In this document: positions 54,501 to 64,000 of the stretch, in pieces | Layout of the letters: the number at the start of each line of letters is the position of its first letter | Numbering within the stretch: the stretch's first letter is position 1 | Assembly (NCBI GenBank): GCA_021292105.1 | Contig: CM037870.1 | Location: forward strand, 32,111,905 to 32,175,904 | DNA from: Anadara kagoshimensis | Lineage: Eukaryota; Mollusca; Bivalvia; Arcoida; Arcidae | Direction of reading: 5' to 3' | DNA length: 64,000 nucleotides | Position numbers and translations under genes: made by a program | Notes under the pieces: generated by a model | Database searches by the model: none | The model's input: only the letters and a program-made list of their open reading frames with translations | Told to the model about the DNA's origin: nothing

Positions 54501-55791
54501 TGGTCTTTAAAAGCGTATGGCCCTTATAGAAGTTGCATTTAGGACATATTTGACTGTACCTGTACCAATATGAAATAGATCACTTGATTCATTGATGTTT
54601 TGGGGAATTGTAATACATTTTCGGATTCAAATTAAGAAGATTAGGTGTAGCTGTGTATTTTAAACACTAAACATGAATTGATGTCTGTTACAGCTAACTG
54701 GGTACTGTTAGAATATGGAGACGGTGATCGTTATAGTAGTCATTGTGGCATGGAAGCAAGGCAGGCTCGTATAGTTATTACCTGTGATGAATCGATACCA
54801 GTTGGTGTAAGTATTAAAAGTATCGTTCAAAGTATCGCGTTAAGTGGAAAAACTCATTTTTCTACTTCCATTTTTCTCATTTCAACATCTGAAAAATGTT
54901 TGGATTTCCATAATTAAGTTCGGCCACAACTGATGAGGAATTTTATTTCGAAACGGTCGTCTAGTTTTAATAATTAAAACCGGTTTCATATTAATAATAT
55001 ATAGAAATTGAAATTTATTTTCTTGCGTTTTATTTCTAACCAGCCTGAATATAAGAAAATAATAGAATTTAGAAAAAAAATTAACATGTGTTACTGAAAA
55101 CAGGTTTTAGGCCTCTGGACACTTAAAATCTCAAATCCTGAAAGTATACTGTAGTCAAGAAATCAATATGTTTCAATCAAAATAGCTAGACGAGAACAGC
55201 TGAAAAGTATAATTGTGTTTTAGTAATATTTTGTTTGTTTACAAGGAGCTTTTCCTGTTAATTTTGTTCTTTTAAATTTCTTTATGTTGCATTGTAGAAA
55301 GCATCCTCTGTAGTTGCCATATTTGGTTTACTTTTTTCTGTTTTACACTGAGACCAATTTAGCGCGTCTTGAGGGACGACACTTTAGCTTCTAGTCAATC
55401 TCGTTTTTAAAAAACTCGAAAGTATATTTATTTTTTACAACATCACTTATGCATTTAATGAAGAAAAACGTCTATTAAAGTTTCAGTCGCAGATGGGGTT
55501 TGAACCTTCAACTCTCGACTTAAAACAAAGCTACATATGATCACTTGCCTGCAGTCTGTGTTACTCAATAGGCACTAGGCTTTACTCATAATGTTGACTG
55601 TAGTCTTATACTGTTGTCTTTATTTTCTGCAGCAAGAAACAATAAGACTAGTAGAATGGTTTCACGGTGTCACTGGAACAAATGATTGTTATTATTTATT
55701 TGAAATGCAGTCAAGTGTTGCATGTCAGAAAGCAGTATTGGCCGGTAAAGACAAAGACAGGTCAAATGACATCAAAGTAGAAATTGTGTGA
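51583..55791 (+). CDS. M6PR: Cation-dependent mannose-6-phosphate receptor-like lumenal lectin (MRH domain), 4 exons, 206 aa as read
   Basis: The exons are 51583-51746, 52614-52798, 54694-54806 and 55633-55791 (TGA), all GT-AG and in phase. A signal peptide (about 1-26, ending VKA) precedes the mannose-6-phosphate receptor homology domain. Exon 2 encodes FRFDIGIC. Exon 3 encodes TNWVLLEYGDGD and HCGMEARQARIVITC. Exon 4 encodes NDCYYLFEMQSSVAC, with cysteines 134, 147, 173 and 185 in family spacing. Human CD-MPR reads NWIMLIYKGGD, HCGKEQRRAVVMISC and DCFYLFEMDSSLAC, so the match is close. In the family this domain binds phosphomannosyl groups on lysosomal enzymes in the Golgi and endosomes. 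Arg139, Glu162 and Tyr175 sit where ligand residues are expected, but the Gln position aligns to Leu. No membrane helix or sorting tail follows. A good alternative donor (GCCG/GTAAAG) at 55745 could splice to a tail exon outside this window, so the stop at 55789-55791 may be intronic. Confidence 0.85.
51747..52613. other. M6PR intron 1
   Basis: Contains the SINE at 52212-52543. The rest is AT-rich. It ends with TTTTTACAG at 52613. Confidence 0.55.
52212..52543 (+). mobile_element. tRNA-derived SINE, moderately diverged
   Basis: CTTTGTAAGTGGGAGGCCGT, GAGTCTGACCCAAACCTTGA, CCCTGCTCTATAATGCCATC and CACTATTACTCAACTCAATT are in SINE order. The start of the tRNA head is lost or changed. It lies 70 bp before M6PR exon 2. 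Confidence 0.85.
53425..53800 (+). mobile_element. Penelope-type tail (antisense) joined to the 3' end segment
   Basis: ACTAATACATGTCCGAATCA to GAAACATGGAACTATGGGAC is the antisense tail. It is followed directly by TACTCCCTCATGCAATG and GGAATTGTATTCCGAAACTG. This is the same layout as 50575-51306 but without the reverse transcriptase piece. Confidence 0.75.
54084..54248. mobile_element. MITE, ACAGTCMAACCTG family
   Basis: TACAGTAGGACCTGTCTTAA at the left and TTTATATACAGGTTTGACTG at the right are inverse copies. The interior TGTTCTTTATTCATAT is shared with sisters. Confidence 0.85.
54379..54558. mobile_element. MITE, ACAGTCAAAC family, opposite orientation
   Basis: TACAGTCAAACTTTTCTATA at the left and ACATATTTGACTGTA at the right. 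The interior (AAGTAAAGGTGGCCTTTATG-like, AACAAAGAACAATCG) reads in the opposite direction to the copy at 54084. Confidence 0.82.
54807..55632. other. M6PR intron 3
   Basis: A Penelope-type end piece lies at about 54925-54985 (ACTGATGAGGAATTTTATTT). The rest is non-coding. It ends with TTTTCTGCAG at 55632. Confidence 0.5.
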
Positions 55792-55899
55792 AGATGTTTT
55801 ATCGAAAACAAACATACCATCAATTATCAATGCCCAAATCATGTATCTGTGGCTTAATGCATCAGCAGATCCTAGGAATGTATTTTTAGTGTCTAGGAT

Positions 55900-56065
55900 T
55901 ACCCTGGATATATTTGGGGTCCCATAGTTCTATGTTACTTTTACTCTCAATTTTATTACACACGTGACGGATGTAGCTAAACAGTGGTTACTTAACCTGT
56001 CTTACTTCCCTAATGAAACCTAGTTTGTCAGTTTCAAAGTTTTTTATTTAAATTGTGTCGCTATT
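55900..56065 (+). mobile_element. Penelope-type tail, sense fragment
   Basis: ACCCTGGATATATTTGGGGT, TTATTACACACGTGACGGAT and AGTTTGTCAGTTTCAAAGTT match the sense tail as at 59013-59260. It starts about 110 bp after the M6PR stop. Confidence 0.72.
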
Positions 56066-56171
56066 CAAATGTATATCCAAATTAATGATGACTTCACTAG
56101 AATTACAAAAATTGTGTCACTTCGTTTTACTCAACTAGTTTCATTGACATTCATCAGGAGTATGAAGCTGA

Positions 56172-56220
56172 ATCAATATATATATATATATATATATAGC
56201 GTGTGTGTGTGTGTGTGTTC
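56172..56220. repeat. (TA)n then (GT)n microsatellite
   Basis: About ten TA units are followed by about nine GT units. Confidence 0.95.
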
Positions 56221-57109
56221 TGCCACTTGATGCTTATTATGCTGTAACTATTACTATACTATAAATGATTGTATCTATGGTTATTTTGAAATAACCCTTG
56301 ACCTATGCGGGTGTATATGCGGATGTAGATTATTATTATTAATTTTATTATTATTATTAAAGGATGTAACGTTCCTAAATATGCGCTTTTGTTTTGTTTT
56401 AATTCAATCCTCAATTTACCGACTGGAGAACTTGATTTTGAACTACCAGTATTTCGTTCTCCATGTTTTCTATCCGCAAAACATAATAGTGAAAACATGG
56501 ACTTTTAGATTTAAAAAAAATGCAACTAAAAACGTATCAACTGTAAGATTCCTGATAAATATACTATTATAAGCTTTGTATTGTGTGAAAGATAAACCAA
56601 AATAATTCTTAGTAAATGATAACGGTATACCTGAAAGAACAAAAGTGTATTGAAACACGGACGACCAAATGATGCAAATAATGTCCGAACAATTACATAT
56701 TAACGAAAAAGTTGCGGATGATTTTAGTTATTTATACGCAGATACTTTAAACGTCCATAGATTTAATTTTTTATTGTGACGCCCAGCCGCAATTGCTTAT
56801 CAGAAACTTACGTAAACAAATTAATGAAAGTGATAAAACTAAAATTGTTGATAAATGAAATGTAAAAACTATTATGAAACACTTAAAAGTCTCTTTGGGT
56901 GCATCTGCTGCAGTTAAAAGCTTACTTTATATTTAAGTGTTCAAGGTAAACATGATTTATAGCTTCTAGTAAAATACATTGTAAATGGAATCTGTATAAG
57001 GTCTCCCATATTGTTATAACCACTGGTACTCTAGTACCTGTCTTACGTCAATAATAGTTATGCTAGGGTACGAGAACAAATAGTAGCGGTGGTGAGTGAA
57101 ATTATCGAT

Positions 57110-57250
57110 GGGTTACATTTTATCCTTCCGGAACACCCAGCTTCACTTCCCTTATGAAAGTTCACCTGTCTAACCTAACTTGTCTGTTCCAAAGTTTTTA
57201 CATTTTCTGGATTGTGATTCGGACAGGATTAGTATGTTTGTATTTGATTG
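57110..57250 (+). mobile_element. Penelope-type tail, sense fragment
   Basis: CCTTCCGGAACACCCAGCTT, CACCTGTCTAACCTAACTTG and TCTGGATTGTGATTCGGACA match the sense tail. Confidence 0.75.
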
Positions 57251-57339
57251 TTAGTCATGGCAGATATGTTTGTTTTTCCTTATGTTGTTTGGCTTTTTGT
57301 CATAAATCCGCATGATGTCGTACCTTCAATGTATTAGCT

Positions 57340-57520
57340 GTTATCATTTACACACGTGGCGGGTGTAGCTAGCTTAACAAGAGGTGCTTACCCTTTCGGG
57401 GCACCCGGGCTCACTTTCCTGGTGGAAGTTCACGTGTCTAACCTGACTTGCGAGTTTGAAAGTGTTTACTTTGCTTCTGGATTGTGCATTTGGACATTTA
57501 TTAGTATATTTGTTCTTGAT
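57340..57520 (+). mobile_element. Penelope-type tail, sense fragment
   Basis: TTACACACGTGGCGGGTGTA, GCACCCGGGCTCACTTTCCT and TAACCTGACTTGCGAGTTTG match the sense tail. It lies 90 bp after the previous fragment, so the tail is repeated in the same direction. Confidence 0.77.
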
Positions 57521-58013
57521 TACATGTAATTTAGTTACAAACTTCTTTTTTTATGTCTCACAGATAAATGAGCAGATGCTAATGTTGATTTATCAAACAC
57601 ATTATTTAAAAGTTAGTAATATGATTGTCAAAGTATCTAGGATTTACAATTAAAATGCCTGTCTTTTCTTTGCATTGTCTTATTTGGTTGTTTTATAATT
57701 AACTTGTTAGTTTCGTGTTATTGGTAGTGTTAGCAAATGCCAAGTAAATTTTCCTTCTATTTATGACTTATTATAATTAGCAATATATTACATTTTGTAT
57801 CCAAAGATAAACGTTACATCAAAGTTAATAGAATGAATTTTAATCAATGGAATTAAACCTATGGTGGATGATGTAAATAATATACAGATATTAAATATTA
57901 AAAAAAGATGATTCCAAATTTTTCTATAGAAAACAAAGATTATGTCTACATCATAAATATAGTTAAAAAAGTGAGGCCGGCTGCTCAACATAGCTTGGCA
58001 GTGGTTAAAGAAA

Positions 58014-58092
<79 letters not shown>
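58014..58092. repeat. (TA)n microsatellite, about 39 units
   Basis: A pure TA run. Tyrosine/isoleucine-rich frames on both strands come from it. Confidence 0.97.
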
Positions 58093-58095
<3 letters not shown>

Positions 58096-58099
58096 AAGA

Positions 58100-59010
58100 T
58101 ATCATAATCACATCTTGAGACCACTGATTACAAAATATCGGCCTTGACCATACCTGTTATTCAATGTAACAATGGAAACCAGTAGTGTGCTTCAATAGGT
58201 ATGTATGGTATGATCCTTTTTTGCATTTCAAATAAATACTCGTTTGCTTCAAAAACGAACCTCTGTGTAATCTTTACAAGATGATTATAAACTTTAAAAA
58301 AATTGTTCTTGGTTTATCTCCCTTTAACCACCAGCATGAAATGTGTTATGGGCTGCCTTTCATTTGCAGGCGGTTCCCTATTAAACTATTTACTAAAATT
58401 CCTATTTATTGTCGAAATTTCGCTCTAATAATATTCCTGCAAAAACAAGTTATACGTTATGCATTGATGCACTAGAAAATGATACAAAAATATCTGAAAT
58501 ATTATTTTCACTGCAAAATCACAACAATCAAAAACAAACACACATGCCCAAATAACAATTCCAAAGCAAAGTAAAAACTTTGAAATTGGCCAATTACAAC
58601 TAATTCTATGTTTTGATTTAGCACTCTATAACTTTGCGTGAAATATTATTATTTTTACTAACTCAGATTTTAGACCGATTCTTTCGTAGATGATTGCAAA
58701 AAAGACAACAATGTAGTTTCTTTCGGAAATGAATTTTATACTTGTATCAAATTTGTTTGTTCTAGTGTAAAAATAATTATTTCAAAGAACACATGTTAAG
58801 GCAGGAAACATTGAAATCATTAAAAAATAATATGCGTAATATGACATGATAAATGCTTTTCTTCAGTCTTTGCATAAGTCATGACAATGAAATTAAATAC
58901 TTCTATTAACGGGACACTTATATATACCGGACAATTTTGGTCAATAAACCGAAAACTTTATTCTGGACACCAGACATTCTTTCAGGTCCCAAATGGACAA
59001 AATGTTTTAA
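58100..59010. other. Intergenic sequence
   Basis: A short antisense Penelope-type tail piece lies at about 58525-58600 (AATCAAAAACAAACACACAT). No gene is seen. Confidence 0.45.
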
Positions 59011-59012
59011 AA

Positions 59013-59260
59013 TTGATAAGTTTGATGTCAAGGATTGACCTGGATATATTTAACGTCCCATAGTTCCATGTTCCTTTTACACAATTTTGATTACACACGT
59101 GGCGGGTGTAGCTACCTAAACAGGAGGTGTTTACCTTTCCGAAGCACCCGGCCTCACTTCCCTGGTGGAGGTTCATGTGTCTAACCTAACTTGTCAGTTC
59201 CAATGTTTTTACTTTGCTCTGGATTGTGATTCGGATATGGATTAGTATGTGTTTTTTTCA
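59013..59260 (+). mobile_element. Penelope-type tail, best sense copy
   Basis: The copy runs ATTGATAAGTTTGATGTCAA, CCTGGATATATTTAACGTCC, CATAGTTCCATGTTCC, CACGTGGCGGGTGTAGCTAC, AGCACCCGGCCTCACTTCCC and TGATTCGGATATGGATTAGT. It gives the clearest consensus for the tail found throughout this window. Confidence 0.8.
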
Positions 59261-60069
59261 TAACTATAAACATACACCAATTAATTATTAATAATTTTCT
59301 TTTTATTGATTCATACACGTTTTGTTTTTGTTTATTTATTTAAATAATTATCATAAATAAATAATTTCTTATTTTACCTGGTTACAACTTTTTTAATAAT
59401 TATTTCTTATTTAGTTATGTATGAACAGAAAGAATTGTAAGTCCCTCTCTCTCTGTTTCATTAGTTAATGAATCGGTGAGTGACGGGTAATTGTTACATA
59501 AACAAGGTTAAGTTACTACTTTACTTTGTCATACCTGACTAGGTGTGTAATGAGTAATTTAATTAGAGACTAACAAGGGATGTTGACCATAAGATGACAA
59601 GTGTAAACTGTATAATAATCTTGAAATCAACAGAAAAGTTGTTAACAATTTGATAAATCATATACATTATAGGATGTTGAAAACACAGTAAAATGGTTAG
59701 CACAACATATATCCTTATCATACAATTACACAATTGTGCTTCATATAATGCCATATAAGTGATGTGCATGTATATGCAAAATGGAGATAACTTTTCCAAA
59801 CCTCTATAACCCGATAGCCTCTCTTAACCGGACAAAATGCCTTGGCTGGAGGACGTCCGGTATAGAAAGGTTTCATTGTACTAGTTAATACCACCTTAAT
59901 AATTGAATCAAACACAAACATAATGGTTCATGTCCAAATTACAATTCCAAAAACAAAGCGAAAACTTTCAAAACTGGAAAATTAAAAAAAACTTGGGTGA
60001 AGTGAAGTTTTCTAACGAATATGCCAGTGATAAAAGCCTCGATTCAGGATAGGTTGAGATATTTATTGT
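59261..60069. other. Intergenic sequence
   Basis: AT-rich. A degenerate TIR-like end (CCGGTATAGAAAGGTTTCATTG) lies near 59858, and an antisense tail piece at about 59912-59990. No gene is recognised. Confidence 0.45.
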
Positions 60070-61070
60070 ATTGATTTAATGAAGCATACCTATATCATTA
60101 AAAAAGTTGCTGCTGATTTTAGTCGTTCATAATAATACGTATGATGATTTGATTTATTTTCTACGTCTATATTTTTCATTTTGACTCCCAGTCATAATTG
60201 CTTAGACGGCTGATAAAGAACAAATTTATGCAAGTTAAAATGTAAAATATGTTGAAATTATTGATGGAATAACTATTAACAAACACTTAAAGCCTCTTTT
60301 AGTGCATTTGCTGCACTTACAATCTTCTTTTAGATTTAAGTGTTCAAGGTAAATATATTTATGGCCCACTAGTTGTAAAAAGGGTGGAATCTGTCTATAT
60401 AGTTGGGGTCTCTCCCACACCACTGTACTCTAGTACCCTTCCTAACTCAATAATATTTATGTAAGGGCATGAGAAATTATTGCAACGGCGGTAAGTGAAA
60501 GTTAGCAAATATATCTTTTGTTGAGTCTGGTTTATAATTAACTTGTATTTTGTCTTTTACTTGGTTGTGTTGCTGTTAAAAAGCACGTGTTATTGTAAAT
60601 ATATTCATTTTTGCGATGTACTTATTTTCGTCTGTTTTGTGCGAAAATTAATACCCAGCAAAAAATATATTATGTTTATTGTGTTAAAGTGCATATTTTA
60701 AAAACGCGAAAATTCAACCACGCTAAATTAAATACGTTTACAGTATTCAGTTACAAATCCCTTTCTTTTTTTCTTTTTAGTACTACAGGTAAACAAGGAA
60801 AATATGTCCATGTACACTAAAATATAATTTTGAAGCCATTCTGGGTATTTTAAAAAAATCGTTATGTTTGCCTTATCTTAGTATTTACTGTTAGACTGTT
60901 TTAATTAACTTGTTAGTTTCGTGTTGTTGATTGTATTGGTTTTTGCAAAGTACGCTTTCAGTTGGAAATTGCTTCTTCTTTTTATTGCCTATTATATTTT
61001 GCAATATGTATTATATTTAAAATTGTGTCCAAAACTTAACGTTATGTCAAAGTAAATAACTACCATGTGT
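60070..61070. repeat. Segmental duplication, copy 2
   Basis: Shares ordered blocks with 56690-57850: GTTGCTGCTGATTTTAGT, AATTGCTTAGACGGCTGATA, TTTAAGTGTTCAAGGTAAAT, ACTCTAGTACCCTTCCTAAC and AATTAACTTGTTAGTTTCGT. By eye the copies are strongly diverged and no intact gene is seen in either. Confidence 0.75.
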
Positions 61071-61194
61071 AAGGTAATATAACTTTCCAGCAAACAATCG
61101 ATATATTAATGGGAACAAACTGTACACCAGTGCTTGCTGATTCCTTTTTTATTCGTATGATTTCTGAATTTATAAAGAACCTTGACTGTCGCCA

Positions 61195-61720
61195 AAACCA
61201 TTCTTCTAGACATACAGATATACAGATGACGTTCTATTATTTGATAATTCTTTTGGAGAGTATATAAATACTTTCTATCCGAGTGAGCACGAAATAAAAG
61301 ATAGGACTGATTCTTCGGGTTTTGATTATAGTTAGACTTAATCCCTAATTACGACGTCAATAAAAGGCTACATTTGAAACTTTATGACAAACATGATTAC
61401 TTTAATTTTCTGTTGTCAAATTTTGCCTTTTTCTATACAGCAATATCCCGCTTCTTCTGTTAATAGTGGATTTGTTTCACAATAAATACGCTATGGTAGA
61501 GCTTGTTCTCATTACGGAAATTTATACAACAAAGCTTACAAATAAATTGTTGACCCAGGGATATTGCAAGCCTATGCTTATCAAGGCCCTTAAAAAGATT
61601 TTTTGGCCGTCATCACAAAATTGTCGATAAGTGTTATATCTCCGTGTCCATAATTGCCCTGGATATATTTGTCGTCCTAAAGTTTCATGTTCTTTTGCAC
61701 GTTTTGAATAATTGTTTAAT
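61195..61720 (+). mobile_element. Penelope-type reverse transcriptase fossil with start of tail
   Basis: The segment holds an RT catalytic-box-like YTDDVL near 61213, then SEHEIKDRTDSSGFDY-like and LYDK-like stretches, the NIP-type region and the start of the tail (CCGTCATCACAAAATTGTCG, CCCTGGATATATTTGTCG). The order is that of a normal element. It is broken in several places. Confidence 0.72.
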
Positions 61721-62543
61721 TCGACAATTTAGTTTATGATAATTTTCAATTGAAAGTTGTTTTCCCAAAATGTCGACGCTTTTGGATAGCATGTTATATA
61801 AGATTATAAATACAACCATGCTTCTTGTACATCATTTTGCAAAATTTTTCTTACTTGCATATTTTGATGTTCAGTTTCACAACAGAGACTTATTTCTGAA
61901 AAGAAGCAGGTACCCGTATAGTAGATTTAAGGAAATGCGTGTACTGACATCGTTTTTCACACATATATTGAAAATGCACATCAGTATTGTTATCAATTCG
62001 TTATTTAAATCTTTACAAAAGAGAGCCTGATTTGCAAATTTTACAATTTCAATTTTTTTTTATTAAAAATTCCTAACATTTAATCCGTGTAAAAGTGTTT
62101 CTAGAGTAATAAAAATGGTAAAATATTAAGGAAGTTGTGTTTTGGATTATGTCAGATTACTTGTATGACGTATTATGTGTACCTAAAATATTCTTAATTG
62201 TTGTAAAGTATTAATTGGCTTATGTTATAATGTAGTAATGAGCGATAGGACTCAGGACTGATTCCACATATATGAGGAATACATGTAACATAAATAACAT
62301 TTTGGTACATTAAGTATAGTATTTAATGACATATACGTCTTTCACACTTCCTCATACCAGTAATTTGAAAAGGTAATGATAGTTTAAATACGCATTGTTT
62401 AAACTGCATGCATGCATTGTGTACAGGAGTTTGAACTTTAAACAAACTTCAACCAATACAGAATCGAACAAAATTGACGCCACCTCTGAAAAGTACTATT
62501 TCCAATACATAAATAATTTTTTATTTCATATTGTAAATTTTAT

Positions 62544-62584
<41 letters not shown>

Positions 62585-63195
62585 TATCATGCTATTTGAC
62601 AGCATCAGTTGTTATATATTCATGATCCATGAAACACATAGAAAATACTTTAATTGTTATATTTGCCTCAACTACATTAATGCCTCTTTTCATAATCAAC
62701 AACATCAGATGAATAATTTTTCAGGTTACATTCACTGCTGCATACATTTTTGTCTTTCTTCATTTCTTTTAAACGCTAGAATTTGAACCTTGATATCAAG
62801 TAAGATTTAGATTATGAGTAAGGAATCTCAAAAAAAGAAAATAGGTGTGTTCTTAAGCTTTAGAGAAAAAACCTTTACTTTTAGAAATATATTCTTTATC
62901 CATCTGCTTCAAAACGTACGCTCTCCTAAGTACACAGAGTAGCAGAATAAACTTTTGCATTATAATGATCATTTTGTCCAGAACTGCCATGTCATCAAAC
63001 ACAAACATACCAGTCTATGTCATAATCACAATCTTTGATCATTTTTCAACAACAATGTGATGACGGCCATAAACGTTTTTGGGAGTCTTGATAAGCCAAT
63101 GCTAAAATATACCTGAGACAGCAAATTTATTTTTAGAGCAGCTTTCTATGTTGCACAAAGTCCCCATAGTGGGGAATAAGCTCTAATGTAGCGTA
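61721..63195. other. Intergenic sequence
   Basis: Includes a poly-T run at about 62550-62583 and an antisense tail piece at about 62998-63075 (CAATGTGATGACGGCC). The open frames at 61770-62030 and 62395-62786 have no recognisable domain or splice context and are not called as genes. Confidence 0.45.
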
Positions 63196-63706
63196 TTACT
63201 GTATTTCCATAAATTGAGTGCACATGGTTTTTATTATTTATTTCTTTTATTTTGAAATATTTCCATTAAACCATCAATAAAATGTGCATTTAAAATGCAC
63301 TGACCTAACCAAATTATATTTTTGATTAAAAACATTATTGTTCAGTTCTCCTTTACATAGAGAATTTTTGCGAAAACTGGAAATTTGATCAAGTTTATAA
63401 ACCAATTGGGTCTCATTCAAAGTTACATCAGGGCATTTAGGGTCAGGTAGGTCATTGTTGTTTGGGTTTTTTTCCAGGTGTGGTCATCATGAATATTCCA
63501 ATTATGACATAACGTTAATAGTTGTTCAAAGTAAGAAGGTACAGCAGGGATAATTTTGACATAGTCATATTTAAAATCTATGTACAGAATTAAGTTCACT
63601 TTTTCATGAATGAAAAATATTTTTTCCTATTAGGTCAGTATATTTTGGTTGGAAAATACGACTTTATTCTTGCATTTCCATGTGCAGTTTGTGGAAATAC
63701 AGTAAT
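63196..63706. mobile_element. 511-bp TIR element
   Basis: The left end ATTACTGTATTTCCATAAAT and the right end GTTTGTGGAAATACAGTAAT are inverse copies. They continue through GCACATGG/CCATGTGC with a 3-bp offset. The interior has no coding capacity. Probably a non-autonomous DNA transposon. Confidence 0.85.
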
Positions 63707-63900
63707 TACATATTATACCAGTGTTTATTTTAAAATATTAGAAGACCGTTTCGGAATATAATAACAGTGCTGGGAACAAAATTGTGAAACCAAAAATATC
63801 AAGGGGTTGACAAAAATATCCAAAGGACCAAAATATATTCAACCAAATTCAGCTCAGGAAATATTTTGTATGATGGAGTATACCTTAGTTCTTGAGGCAT
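63707..63900 (-). mobile_element. Penelope-type 3' segment, antisense
   Basis: Read on the minus strand: TACTCCATCATACAAAATAT, CACAATTTTGTTCCCAGCAC and TATTCCGAAACGGTCTTCTA match the segment at 51120-51306. It abuts the TIR element. Confidence 0.7.
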
Positions 63901-64000
63901 TTTCACATTTTAGACTTTAACTGTGAAACAAATAAAAGAGGGTATATTGCTGGAAAGAAAAGGAAAGTTGACAATACAAAATTGAAGTTATTACCTTTGT

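Larger units (their letters stand above)
52799..54693. other. M6PR intron 2
   Basis: Contains a Penelope-type fragment at about 53425-53800 and two MITEs at 54084-54248 and 54379-54558. The rest is AT-rich. It ends with CTGTTACAG at 54693. Confidence 0.6.
56690..57850. repeat. Segmental duplication, copy 1
   Basis: Blocks shared in order with 60070-61070 include GTTGCGGATGATTTTAGT, CAATTGCTTATCAGAAACTT, TTTAAGTGTTCAAGGTAAAC, ACTCTAGTACCTGTCTTACG and AATTAACTTGTTAGTTTCGT. Copy 1 also holds two inserted Penelope-type tails (57110-57250, 57340-57520). Confidence 0.75.

Noticed and set aside
57788-58111. 107-codon minus-strand frame and a plus-strand Tyr/Ile-rich frame
   Set aside because: Most of both frames is the (TA)n microsatellite.
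61770-62030. 86-codon frame as a possible M6PR tail exon
   Set aside because: It has no single strong membrane helix, no acidic di-leucine tail and no acceptor in the right phase.

Overview
The window is an AT-rich, intron-rich animal genomic segment. It is most likely from a bivalve mollusc. The pointers are GT-AG introns, a full-length tRNA-derived SINE ending in a GGGACGTTAAAC-type tail, pearl/Helitron-like elements with internal tandem repeats and a terminal GGCCCATGGGCC palindrome, abundant short-TIR MITEs, and Penelope-type reverse transcriptase fragments. No species can be named from the sequence alone.

Three genes were assembled by hand. All are on the + strand and every exon junction was checked for phase. 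(1) 5520-12132 is a five-exon, 720-codon orthologue of PP2D1, a PP2C-fold protein with an N-terminal C2H2-like finger; it lacks two PP2C metal-ligand aspartates and is probably a pseudophosphatase. (2) 19867-47988 is a 15-exon, 962-codon nose-resistant-to-fluoxetine-like (NRF/acyltransferase-3) multi-pass membrane protein, with a probable 5' UTR exon ending at 17178 and a 10.3-kb intron 1. (3) 51583-55791 is a four-exon, 206-codon protein closely matching the lumenal lectin domain of the cation-dependent mannose-6-phosphate receptor (M6PR). No transmembrane exon was found in the window, so it is either a secreted form or continues beyond 64000.

Layout: 1-5500 is non-coding, with small tandem duplications, a five-copy 46-bp repeat and a 158-bp foldback. 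5520-14335 is PP2D1 and its probable 3' UTR, which holds a MITE with a SINE inside it. 14400-17000 is intergenic with a second MITE, a duplication and a Penelope-type fragment. 17000-48200 is the NRF gene, whose introns hold two pearl-like elements (one with 16 repeats of about 145 bp), SINEs, TIR elements and microsatellites. 49700-50400 is a SINE next to a MITE. 50575-56100 is the M6PR gene among Penelope-derived repeats. 56100-64000 is gene-poor, with a diverged segmental duplication, retroelement fragments and a TIR element at the end.

The three genes have unrelated roles and show no sign of functional clustering. The most informative signals are the degenerate catalytic residues in all three proteins, a triplicated splice acceptor, nested insertions with clean target-site duplications, and an inverted arrangement of a Penelope-type tail. 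I saw no convincing sign of a wholly new biological system.
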